Of a stretch of DNA of 64,000 bases, positions 1 to 7,656 are shown piece after piece (within the stretch, counting starts at the first letter, position 1; each line of letters opens with the position of its first letter). Position numbers and translations under genes: made by a program. Below the pieces are notes generated by a model. The model made no database searches. It saw only the letters and a program-made list of their open reading frames with translations, and was not told the DNA's origin. Location: the NCBI RefSeq assembly GCF_014384895.1, contig NZ_JACRSQ010000007.1:1-64000 (forward strand), read 5' to 3'. This stretch comes from Bianquea renquensis. Lineage in GTDB: Bacteria > Bacillota > Clostridia > Lachnospirales > Bianqueaceae.

Positions 1-99
1 ATTTGGGTTGTGCTAATGTTCCTCAGCCTCGCAGGGCTCATCATGACTCCGCTGCTTAGGAAGAGAAAATCACGTGACTGTAAATCTAAACGGCACTGA
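1..99 (+). CDS. C-terminal fragment of a membrane protein (partial)
   Basis: Frame 1 is open from the window edge to a TGA at 97-99 and gives 32 residues. They form one hydrophobic stretch (roughly residues 1-19) followed by a strongly basic tail rich in Arg and Lys, the usual form of a last transmembrane helix with a cytoplasmic end. It converges on the kdpE gene. I cannot name the protein because only its end is present, and so short an open frame could also be chance. Confidence 0.35.
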   Translation: MWVVLMFLSLAGLIMTPLLRKRKSRDCKSKRH

Positions 100-221
100 A
101 CGTTTGCTGCAACCAATACTAATCTGCGGGACTAAATGGAGAAAAGTCAACATCCAGCCACGTCCCAGGGCAGATCTCATGCAGACCCACCGGCAAGCCG
201 ATTTGATTCCTGATGCGTGTA

Positions 222-923
222 TCATTCCACTTTCATCATACGATATCCAACGCCGATGTGGGTCTGAATATACTGTGGAGAGTCTGGGGTGGGTTCCAGT
301 TTTTTCCGGAGCGTTGCCATAAAGACGCGCAGAGAGGCGATATCATTGTCCCAGCTCCGGCCCCAGATATTCTGCGTAATAAAGGTATGCGTCAATACTT
401 TTCCAACATTTTTGGAAAGCAGGCACAGCAGCTTATACTCGATTGGAGTCAGATGCAATTCCTGATCGTTCCAATAAGCGCAGCCACCGGCATAATCCAC
501 CCGCAGCTTTCCATTGACAAATACAGAGTTTGCCGTCAGCATCTCAGCAGTCATAAAGGAAAGCCTGCGCTGCGTCACCCGCAGTCTGGCCAACAATTCT
601 TCCACAGAAAAAGGTTTTGTCAAATAGTCGTCCGCGCCGGCATCCAGCGCCTCGATTTTATCGTTGTCCTCGCTGCGGGCACTGAGAACGATGATCGGCA
701 GATTCGACCACGAACGGATATTCTGGATTACCTGTACACCGTCCATATCCGGTAGCCCGAGATCAAGCAGTACAATATCCGGATTATGGGAGGAAGCTTC
801 CAAAATAGCAGTTGCGCCGTTAGCCGCAACCAAATAACGGTAATCATTGGTTTTTAATGTAGTTGTAATCAGGTTGCGTACCGGAGGATCATCCTCCACA
901 ACCAATATCAAAGGTTTATTCAT
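222..923 (-). CDS. kdpE: KdpE response regulator
   Basis: This is an OmpR-type response regulator of 233 residues, the usual KdpE size. The receiver domain covers about residues 1-120 and has the acidic pair near residue 11, the phospho-acceptor Asp54 in VLLDLGLPD and the conserved Lys in YLTKPF. The C-terminal winged helix contains LTPIEYKLLCLL. The ATG at 923 is preceded by GGGGAGG and overlaps the kdpD stop by 8 bases, which indicates translational coupling. By family knowledge it takes phosphate from KdpD and controls potassium-transport genes. No kdpFABC genes are in the window, so its target lies elsewhere or just outside. The kdpE name rests mainly on the partner kinase. Confidence 0.93.
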   Translation of the reverse strand: MNKPLILVVEDDPPVRNLITTTLKTNDYRYLVAANGATAILEASSHNPDIVLLDLGLPDMDGVQVIQNIRSWSNLPIIVLSARSEDNDKIEALDAGADDYLTKPFSVEELLARLRVTQRRLSFMTAEMLTANSVFVNGKLRVDYAGGCAYWNDQELHLTPIEYKLLCLLSKNVGKVLTHTFITQNIWGRSWDNDIASLRVFMATLRKKLEPTPDSPQYIQTHIGVGYRMMKVE

Positions 924-3606
924 GCAATTCAACCTCCCCTGCCGGTAGTGTAAATGTAAAAACGGTTCCTTCTGGCTGATTATCCGCCACGGAAATCATA
1001 CCTCCATGAGCCGTGACAATGGACTTGCACAAGGAAAGGCCCAGGCCCAAACTTCTGCGGCTGTCCGCAATAGTATTGGCTCCGCTGTAAAACATATCAA
1101 AAATGTAAGGCTTCTGCTCAGCGGGAATTCCCGGACCATTGTCAGAAACAGAGACTACAATCCACTTGTCCTTCTGGCTCGCGCAAATTTCTATGGCGGA
1201 ACCTGCAGGCGTATATTTTACAGCATTATCAATCAGATTGATTAGGACCTGAACAATCAGCTTCGCGTCAATACGGGCCAGCAGCAACTCCTGGGAGGAA
1301 CTAACGTGAATACTGTGTTCCTTGCTTTTGCGGTTAATATGCCGCAGAGCCTCCGCAATGACCTCATCCATCAATTCTACCGATTGCGTCAGACGGACCT
1401 GTCCGCCTTCGATTCTGGTCATCGCCAGCAGATTTTCCACCAGATTGATCAGCCACATGGAATCGTCATAAATATCCGTAAGGGACTGGACTCTGTGAGT
1501 ATCATCCATCTTTTGATAGTTCGCCAACAGGTTGCTCGCGCTTCCGGAAATAGAAGTCAGCGGTGTGCGGAGATCATGAGAGATCGCCCGGAGCAGATTT
1601 GCCCGAAGCTGTTCGTTTTTTGCCAGTATTGCAGCATCCTCTTTTTCCTTTACGTTTTTAATGTTTTCCAAAGCCAGAGCACACTCTCCAAGGATTGAGA
1701 GCAGGACGCTGTTTTCAAAAGAATCCAAAGGGATCTCGTTCATGGCGATTCCCACCACGCCATATACCTGATGATTGACCCGGATTGACAGGTATAGACA
1801 TTTGGCGCTGGAAAGGGTATCCGTGGTGGCGCCTGCATGCTTATTGTTTTTAAGGACCCATGATGCAACCGCTTTTTCGTTTTCAGAAACCAAGTCGTAC
1901 AGGTCGCTGTCCGGTACCCGGTAAACGCGTGGCTCCGCCAGGCTACTGCCTTCCAGCGGATAAATTACCAGATCCCTTTTTAGGAGCTTGATAAGTTGCC
2001 CGGCTGTTGCGCTCAACACAGCCTGCTCATCCGTTTCCTTTTGAAGAAGCTGATTTGTTTCAAATAAAATTTTCGTTCGATAGGCTGCATGGGCAGATTG
2101 CTTTGCATTTTCCTTCAGTTTCGTGGCAAGAGAACCGGTTAAAAACGCAACCATAAACATAATTACAAATGTTACAATATAATTTGAGTCGTTAAAATGA
2201 AACGTAAAGCGTGGAACGGTGAAAAAGAAATTGAATACCAGTACGCTCACAAACGATGTCACAAGTCCGCAAAACCGATTTGTTGTAATAATTGATGTAA
2301 TCAGGACGCCAAAAATATAAACCGCAACAATATTTGCTTCTGTAAATCTAAGAGAATAAAAGACATAGCCAATCAGCGTAGCCGCCAACAGAACCAGTAT
2401 GCTTTTTGCAATATCCCGGACAGGCATTGCTTTGGACAGTTTCAGTTTGGGAAACCGATATTTTTCGCTGTTATTGACGTCTGGAATTACATGGATGTCC
2501 AAATTGGGAGCGGCGGCAATCAGTCGGTCCGTCAGATTGGGCCTGCTGAAAACGCTTTTTTTGGCTGCCGTACTGCGTCCAATCACAATTTGGGAAACAC
2601 CGGAGAGCCTTGCAAATTCCGCAATCTGATAGGGAACATCTTCTCCATAGCTGGTTTCAATGGCAGCGCCAAGCTGCCTGGCCAAACGCATATTCTCCCG
2701 CAGCCTTTTTTTATCCTCCTGATTCATAGCTGCGGTATCCGGCGTCTCCACAAAGAGGGCGGTAAATGCTCCCCTGAACGCCCTTACCATTCTCGCCGCA
2801 GTGCGGACGATTTTCGCATTGGAGGGCGAAGATGAAAGGCAGACTAAAATGTGTTCGTCTGTATGGTAATCGCTCCGGCTTTGAATTCGTGCGCTCTCGG
2901 TCAGCAAATTTACTCTGTCCGCACAGCGGCGCAGGGCGATTTCCCGCAAAGCGGTCAAATTTTCCACGGTAAAAAAATTCACTGCCGCGCGTTCCGCCTG
3001 TTCTTCTCGATAGACATTTCCACTTGCCAAACGTTCCAGAAGTTCCGCCGGCTCTATATCCACCAGCTCCACTTGATCCGCTTCGTCGAAAACAGAATCC
3101 GGGATGCGTTCCCTTACCATAATTCCAGTAATCGCAGCGACCGTATCGTTCAGGCTTTCGATATGCTGCACATTGACGGTTGTATAGACATTGATGCCCG
3201 CTTTTAATAGTTCCTGCACATCCTGATAGCGTTTTGCGTGACGGCTACCTTCCGCGTTGGTATGCGCAAACTCGTCCACCAGGATTAGCTGTGGCTTTCT
3301 TTTCAGCGCGGCGTCAATGTCAAATTCGCGGAGGGTGATTCCGTTATACGAAATCTCCTTTACAGGTAGCTGTTCTAGCCCGGAGAGCAGGGCGGTTGTC
3401 TGCGGACGCGCATGCGGCTCAATATACCCAGCCACAATATCAAGTCCGCGCTCTTTCGCCTGATGCGCCGCCTGCAGCATGGCATAGGTCTTTCCAACTC
3501 CGGCGGCATAGCCAAAAAAAATTTTCAGCTTTCCACGACTGCCACTGGATATATCATTGCGGATCGCGCGCAATAGCTGATCCGGGTCTTGTCTTGCGAT
3601 TTCCAT
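916..3606 (-). CDS. kdpD: KdpD osmosensitive K+ sensor histidine kinase
   Basis: This is a full-length KdpD of 896 residues. In order it has an N-terminal KdpD domain with a Walker A motif (GYAAGVGKT near residue 34), a universal-stress-protein-like domain (about 230-370), four transmembrane helices of the DUF4118 type (about 395-500), a GAF-like region, and the kinase core. The phospho-acceptor His lies near residue 677 in AISHDLRTPL, and the N and G boxes (NLIDNAVKY, SDNGPGIP, GLGLSL) are intact. The family senses low K+ or osmotic stress at the membrane and phosphorylates KdpE. The ATG at 3606 is chosen over the GTG at 3612 because GGAGGA sits 6 bases upstream. It follows the small membrane gene by about 30 bases, probably in one operon. 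Confidence 0.97.
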   Translation of the reverse strand: MEIARQDPDQLLRAIRNDISSGSRGKLKIFFGYAAGVGKTYAMLQAAHQAKERGLDIVAGYIEPHARPQTTALLSGLEQLPVKEISYNGITLREFDIDAALKRKPQLILVDEFAHTNAEGSRHAKRYQDVQELLKAGINVYTTVNVQHIESLNDTVAAITGIMVRERIPDSVFDEADQVELVDIEPAELLERLASGNVYREEQAERAAVNFFTVENLTALREIALRRCADRVNLLTESARIQSRSDYHTDEHILVCLSSSPSNAKIVRTAARMVRAFRGAFTALFVETPDTAAMNQEDKKRLRENMRLARQLGAAIETSYGEDVPYQIAEFARLSGVSQIVIGRSTAAKKSVFSRPNLTDRLIAAAPNLDIHVIPDVNNSEKYRFPKLKLSKAMPVRDIAKSILVLLAATLIGYVFYSLRFTEANIVAVYIFGVLITSIITTNRFCGLVTSFVSVLVFNFFFTVPRFTFHFNDSNYIVTFVIMFMVAFLTGSLATKLKENAKQSAHAAYRTKILFETNQLLQKETDEQAVLSATAGQLIKLLKRDLVIYPLEGSSLAEPRVYRVPDSDLYDLVSENEKAVASWVLKNNKHAGATTDTLSSAKCLYLSIRVNHQVYGVVGIAMNEIPLDSFENSVLLSILGECALALENIKNVKEKEDAAILAKNEQLRANLLRAISHDLRTPLTSISGSASNLLANYQKMDDTHRVQSLTDIYDDSMWLINLVENLLAMTRIEGGQVRLTQSVELMDEVIAEALRHINRKSKEHSIHVSSSQELLLARIDAKLIVQVLINLIDNAVKYTPAGSAIEICASQKDKWIVVSVSDNGPGIPAEQKPYIFDMFYSGANTIADSRRSLGLGLSLCKSIVTAHGGMISVADNQPEGTVFTFTLPAGEVELHE

Positions 3607-3635
3607 CTGCACTCCTCCTTCAGCTTGAAATGTAA

Positions 3636-4172
3636 TTATAACATAAGATGCCAGATCCTTCTACTTTTGCGAGTTGTCTTGTCTTTTATACATCCTACAA
3701 AGCAATTGGTGGATGATGTAGTGGCCTCCGTTAGCCATATAACCTTCTGTACGACGGCATCATCAGCAATAGGTTCGATGGATAAACCTCCATATTTCAT
3801 AGTAACAGGAGTATAGTCCAACAAAACTTTTTTGATACCATAGCACCCGCCAGCGAGACCTTCACTATTTTCAGGCAGAAAAATAATGTCTAGTTTTCGA
3901 CATAGAAGCCCATTTACCAGTTCATCCTCCGCCCCATAAAAAATTTGGACCGAACTGTCAGGGCATAGTCTGCAATATTGTTCCAAGCTATCGGTCAGGT
4001 GATCTGAAAATAATGGATTCGAGAGTCCGATCCGTAAGATGTCCTCGCCAGATGAAAGTTCCAAGCCCTGTACCTGACGGTTGTTCTCCAGAAAACGATC
4101 CAGCCTGTTCATCAAAACCCATCCAAAAACAAACACCGCCGCCACAACTGCCAGTAATAACAAATCCTGCAT
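3636..4172 (-). CDS. Membrane-anchored extracytoplasmic protein next to KdpDE
   Basis: The product has 178 residues from the ATG at 4172, chosen because GGGG lies 8 bases upstream; the open frame extends to 4232. It has one N-terminal transmembrane helix (about residues 2-20) and then a soluble domain beginning LRIGLSN. The alternating strand/helix look and the phrase LDIIFLPENS recall the substrate-binding fold of LysR or periplasmic binding proteins, but this is only a resemblance. It lies immediately upstream of kdpD on the same strand and is probably cotranscribed, so it may modulate the sensor. I do not recognise a named family. Confidence 0.72.
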   Translation of the reverse strand: MQDLLLLAVVAAVFVFGWVLMNRLDRFLENNRQVQGLELSSGEDILRIGLSNPLFSDHLTDSLEQYCRLCPDSSVQIFYGAEDELVNGLLCRKLDIIFLPENSEGLAGGCYGIKKVLLDYTPVTMKYGGLSIEPIADDAVVQKVIWLTEATTSSTNCFVGCIKDKTTRKSRRIWHLML

Positions 4173-4194
4173 ATATTTGTTCCCCGCTGCTCTA

Positions 4195-4300
4195 TCTGCA
4201 AAAACATGGTTGCAGATTTTTGTTCCGGCCAAAAGCCGGCATAGTACTCTCCATTACCATTCTTTATCTGGTCCTTATCATAAGGCCGCTCTGATAAAGA
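4195..4300 (-). promoter_or_regulatory. Structured leader upstream of the kdp-associated operon
   Basis: Three consecutive inverted repeats sit upstream of the start at 4172. One is an 8-bp outer stem (4261-4268 with 4293-4300) enclosing CCTTAT-C-ATAAGG (4273-4285). The second is CCGGC/GCCGG at 4225-4239. The third is TCTGCAA/TTGCAGA at 4195-4216. A weak promoter, TTGTAT-N16-TACAGA, may lie at 4347-4320. No T-run follows the hairpins. I could not match it to a known riboswitch; it may be a cis-regulatory leader. Confidence 0.4.
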
Positions 4301-4396
4301 GGGCAAAAGGATTTCCGTATCTGTATTAAGAAGGTATAAAGATACAAGATTTGTTTTTTTGGTATGCCCCAGTCCGACTTTAAGAGCGGCTGAAGA

Positions 4397-4588
4397 TTAA
4401 CACCAACCAAAGAGCCACGCCATTGGGAAAGCAATAACAACGGTACTAATACAGACGCAGATTAAAATAAAGAGTGGCATACCAACAAAGATGGCAAGGA
4501 ATCCAAGACATGGGTGATCCCAGAAAAATTTTTCTGTTCTTATATCAAGTTCCCGTTCAAATTTTCGCATGGATTTCGAAATGCTCAT
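4397..4588 (-). CDS. Small predicted membrane protein
   Basis: This encodes 63 residues from the ATG at 4588. That start is preferred over the ATG six bases upstream because AGGAG then has a normal spacing of 9. The N-terminal 25 residues are charged, and the rest forms one or two hydrophobic helices (about residues 30-60) ending GWC. I do not recognise the family. It lies upstream of the kdp-associated genes on the same strand but is separated by the structured leader, so it may be a separate unit. Its good ribosome binding site and clear topology support a real gene. Confidence 0.6.
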   Translation of the reverse strand: MSISKSMRKFERELDIRTEKFFWDHPCLGFLAIFVGMPLFILICVCISTVVIAFPMAWLFGWC

Positions 4589-4796
4589 AACCATTTTCTC
4601 CTTTCTTCCCTGTGTCACCAGAATACAGCAAAGAAAATTAAAAGGGGGGAAAGGGGAGGGGAATTTACATTAAGTTTATATTAAATTCAGTAAAGGTTTG
4701 GCATACAGCAGAGAAATGCCTTCTTTCACGCGAAAAGCCTTGAGCAAACTCGAATGATGGCGAGAGTAGGTTTTTTTTGCTGACGTAATTTTTGGG

Positions 4797-4825
4797 TTTA
4801 CAGGCGCCTCAATATGGGGTACAAT
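4797..4825 (+). promoter_or_regulatory. Sigma-A promoter of the D,D-carboxypeptidase gene
   Basis: TTTACA (4797-4802), a 17-base spacer, then TACAAT (4820-4825). It lies 33 bases before the start codon at 4858. Confidence 0.8.
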
Positions 4826-4857
4826 AAAAGAGAAATAGGCAGCAAGGGAGGACGACG

Positions 4858-5928
4858 ATGCGCAGGGAAGATAGACGGTATGGCCGCCGGAATAAACAAA
4901 AAAACAAATTCGCCATCATCGCCAGTGTCATGCTCGTGATGGTATTAGCGTGTTCCGCCAGTGTTATATCTTGGTGGATTTATAATCAGGAATGCGGGGT
5001 CGTATTTGCAGGATCTCCGGCGCATCAGAGCGTGGATGACGCTTCCACCTCTGGGCTGGCGCTTCAGACCGGATCCTTTGATTTGGAGACGATTAACCAG
5101 GCTAAGGTCAAGACGCAGACTCTCATGTTTGAGGACTCGTTTACAGCGGATGGCGCATATCTGGTGGATATGCAGGGCAATACCTTGTACGAGAAAAATC
5201 CAGATAAGCAATTATATCCAGCGTCTATGACCAAGGTTATGACGGCGCTAGTAGCCGTAGAGAATGGGAACCTGGAGGATACGGTTACAGTTGGCCAGTT
5301 GGAAGGGTGCTATGAGGAGGGGAGTAAGCTCACATATTTAGAAGAGGGCGATGTGTGTACACTGCGGGATCTGCTGTACGCCACACTCCTGTACTCTGCC
5401 AATGATGCGGCCACAGCAGTTGCCATGTATATCGGGGGCGATGTCGCCACTTTTGCCGGGATGATGAACCAGAAGGCGGCAGAGTTGGGAGCCAACAATA
5501 CACACTTTACAAATCCACATGGGCTGCACAATGACGATCACTATACAACGCCCAAAGATGTATCCCTGATTATGAGAGCGGCGACTGAGAATCCTACGGT
5601 CATGGAGATTATGCAGACGCCTACGTACAGCTGTACCATCACCAGAGAGAACGGTGGCGACAATCAACATCAATATACATGGAATAGCACCAATGTGTAT
5701 ATGCGGGGAAAAGATGCTTTAGAGGGAATCCAGTATATCTGTGGAAAAACCGGGTATACAGGAGAGGCGGGCCGTTGTCTGGTCTCCTATTTTCAGCTGG
5801 GTGAGGAATTCTATATCAGCGTCATCATGAACGCAGAGGATTATGCGTCTGCAACAAAGCAGTTGGTCTACTATAAACTGGAGCCGGCTCTGTTGGAAAC
5901 GGCCATAAGCGCAACAACCGATTCTTAA
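4858..5928 (+). CDS. D-alanyl-D-alanine carboxypeptidase (PBP5/DacF type)
   Basis: This is a 356-residue penicillin-binding D,D-carboxypeptidase that trims the terminal D-Ala of peptidoglycan stem peptides outside the membrane. The three active-site motifs are present: SMTK with Ser123 and Lys126, SAN at 180-182, and KTG at 297-299. A basic N-terminus and a hydrophobic segment (about 18-42) act as a signal anchor. It ends soon after the KTG domain, so the C-terminal beta-rich PBP5 domain appears short or absent. The start has GGGAGG 6 bases upstream and its own promoter. It is monocistronic, ending at a bidirectional terminator. Confidence 0.93.
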   Translation: MRREDRRYGRRNKQKNKFAIIASVMLVMVLACSASVISWWIYNQECGVVFAGSPAHQSVDDASTSGLALQTGSFDLETINQAKVKTQTLMFEDSFTADGAYLVDMQGNTLYEKNPDKQLYPASMTKVMTALVAVENGNLEDTVTVGQLEGCYEEGSKLTYLEEGDVCTLRDLLYATLLYSANDAATAVAMYIGGDVATFAGMMNQKAAELGANNTHFTNPHGLHNDDHYTTPKDVSLIMRAATENPTVMEIMQTPTYSCTITRENGGDNQHQYTWNSTNVYMRGKDALEGIQYICGKTGYTGEAGRCLVSYFQLGEEFYISVIMNAEDYASATKQLVYYKLEPALLETAISATTDS

Positions 5929-5931
5929 ACG

Positions 5932-5960
5932 AAAAGTTCGCGACAGCGAACTTTTTTCTT
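5932..5960. terminator. Bidirectional Rho-independent terminator
   Basis: The stem GTTCGC/GCGAAC (5936-5951) has a 4-base loop, with an A-run on its left and a T-run on its right. It sits between the converging carboxypeptidase and nitroreductase genes and should serve both. Confidence 0.85.
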
Positions 5961-5967
5961 TTTGAGG

Positions 5968-6546
5968 TCAACCGTGGTTGTAAAAGACCAGGTCGGAGAA
6001 AGATCGTTTGGGAACGTGCAGCGTGCCTGTGCTGTCTTCATAGTATTGAATTGCATCGCCGGACATAGGTTCACTGACGGGGCTTTCATCAGGGTATCCG
6101 AGAGCGATGACGGAATGAATGAGAAAGCGGTGGGATATGTTGAGGACCTGGGCCAGCACCGGTCGGTTCACAGCGCCGAGCCAACAGCTGCCAACGCCAT
6201 CTCCCTGTGCGCACAGAATCAAATTTTCTCCACAGGCGCCGGCGTCGGTGTCATACCCGGCAGCCTTGATCTGTGTATCGATAAGCAGTACAATATAGGC
6301 CACTGGCCGCTGGTCAGGTTCCGGCGTATGGTCAGGGTACAGGTAAGCCGCCCATTTTGTCGTATCAAATACCGGGCTTAACAGTGAGGGATCATCCACC
6401 ACAAGATATTTGACAGGCTGAAGGTTTGCGGCCTGCGGCGCCAGTCTGGCTCCATTGATCCACCTCTCGATGTCAGTGCGCTCCAGAGGAATCTGTCGAA
6501 ATTTGCGAATGGAACGACGATTGATAATTGCGTCGTATACGTTCAT
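5968..6546 (-). CDS. Nitroreductase family protein
   Basis: This is a 192-residue FMN-dependent nitroreductase-fold protein. The start at 6546 has AGGAGG just upstream; the open frame reaches further back without support. Family features are the N-terminal RRSIRKF flavin-phosphate-binding segment, a middle LAPQAANLQP segment and a C-terminal VIALGYPDE segment. It also has GENLILCAQGDGVGSCWLGA, the usual helix and G-rich turn. Such enzymes reduce nitro groups, quinones or flavins with NAD(P)H in the cytoplasm, and the substrate cannot be told from sequence. It has its own promoter and is monocistronic. Confidence 0.88.
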   Translation of the reverse strand: MNVYDAIINRRSIRKFRQIPLERTDIERWINGARLAPQAANLQPVKYLVVDDPSLLSPVFDTTKWAAYLYPDHTPEPDQRPVAYIVLLIDTQIKAAGYDTDAGACGENLILCAQGDGVGSCWLGAVNRPVLAQVLNISHRFLIHSVIALGYPDESPVSEPMSGDAIQYYEDSTGTLHVPKRSFSDLVFYNHG

Positions 6547-6596
6547 GGGTATGCCTCCTATTTCTATTTGCCGCTGAGACGGCGTATGGTACTGGT

Positions 6597-6625
6597 ATCT
6601 TACCATATAGGGAAGCACAGTGCAA
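6597..6625 (-). promoter_or_regulatory. Promoter of the nitroreductase gene
   Basis: Read on the minus strand: TTGCAC (6625-6620), a 17-base spacer, TAAGAT (6602-6597). Confidence 0.6.
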
Positions 6626-6680
6626 GTCCTCGTCAAAATCTTTCAAAATCCATACTTTTTATACGAATTCCAAAAATATC

Positions 6681-6709
6681 TTGTCAGATAAAATAAAACA
6701 CGATATACT
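6681..6709 (+). promoter_or_regulatory. Promoter of the ABC transporter operon
   Basis: TTGTCA (6681-6686), a 17-base spacer, TATACT (6704-6709), 33 bases before the start at 6742. Confidence 0.8.
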
Positions 6710-6741
6710 ACCAACAGGGATATCAAGAGGGGAGTCTGTAT

Positions 6742-7656
6742 ATGGAATCCATTCTATCGATTGAGAACGTTAGCAAATATTTTGGCGGCAAAGCGGCAGT
6801 GGAACAGTTTTCGCTGTCGGTAGGGGAGGGAGAGATCTTTGGCTTGCTAGGCCCTAATGGCGCAGGGAAGACAACGCTGATCAAGATGATTGTCGGCCAT
6901 CTGCGAGTGGACTCGGGCAGCATTATGGTTTGCGGACATGCCATCGGGCAGGAATTTGAGGCGGCGATGAGCTCGGTCGGCGCGATAGTGGAAAATCCGG
7001 CGCACTATCTCTATATGTCGGGGTATGAGAACCTAAAGCTGACCTCTATGCTGCATACGGACGTTGAGCGGGGGCGAATTCGCGAAGTCATTGAGCAGAC
7101 CGGCCTACAGAGCCGGATTCACGACAAAGTAAAACGCTATTCACTGGGAATGCGGCAGCGGCTGGCTCTTGCCCAAACGATTCTACATCGGCCGAAGCTG
7201 TTGGTGTTAGACGAACCGACTAATGGCCTGGATCCGGCAGGAATCAAGGATCTAAGGGAAATCCTGCAAAATCTGGCAAGGGAAGGCATGACGGTTGTGG
7301 TATCCAGCCATATCTTATCCGAGATGAGTCTTCTCTGCACCCGCATTGGCATTATGCGCAGCGGAAGATTGGTTGCAGACTCCAGTGCACAGGCACTGCA
7401 GCGTTCGCAATATGGAAAGATTCGTTTGAGGGTTGGACAGCCGGGGGAAGCGGTTCAGATTTTGGAGTCACAGTTTACGGATATTGCAGTCGAGGTGCAG
7501 GAGGATGTGCTCTTGGTGGGCGGCGATGCACTCGATTCAGGACAGTTAAATCGAATGCTGGTTCTCAATGATGTGGATGTCTATGAGGTGGGAGAACAAA
7601 AGGAGACGCTGGAGGATGCGTTTATGGAACTGACAGGGGGCGGTGGAATTGCTTAA
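6742..7656 (+). CDS. ABC transporter ATP-binding protein (BcrA-like)
   Basis: This is a 304-residue cytoplasmic ATPase. Walker A GPNGAGKT is at 37-44, the signature SLGMRQR at 134-140, Walker B LLVLDEP at 153-159, and the switch His in VVSSHILSE. The C-terminal 80 residues form the extra domain usual in ATPases paired with ABC-2 membrane proteins. It overlaps the permease gene by 14 bases, so the two are coupled. The family includes bacitracin or lantibiotic self-protection exporters and sporulation-type transporters. No two-component genes or peptide precursor sit next to it, so the substrate is unknown. Confidence 0.93.
   Translation: MESILSIENVSKYFGGKAAVEQFSLSVGEGEIFGLLGPNGAGKTTLIKMIVGHLRVDSGSIMVCGHAIGQEFEAAMSSVGAIVENPAHYLYMSGYENLKLTSMLHTDVERGRIREVIEQTGLQSRIHDKVKRYSLGMRQRLALAQTILHRPKLLVLDEPTNGLDPAGIKDLREILQNLAREGMTVVVSSHILSEMSLLCTRIGIMRSGRLVADSSAQALQRSQYGKIRLRVGQPGEAVQILESQFTDIAVEVQEDVLLVGGDALDSGQLNRMLVLNDVDVYEVGEQKETLEDAFMELTGGGGIA

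Noticed and set aside
4644..4661. G-rich tract (GGGGGG, GGGG, GGGG) that could form a quadruplex
   Set aside because: Only three long G-runs are present and there is no matching regulatory context; on the gene-bearing minus strand it is C-rich.
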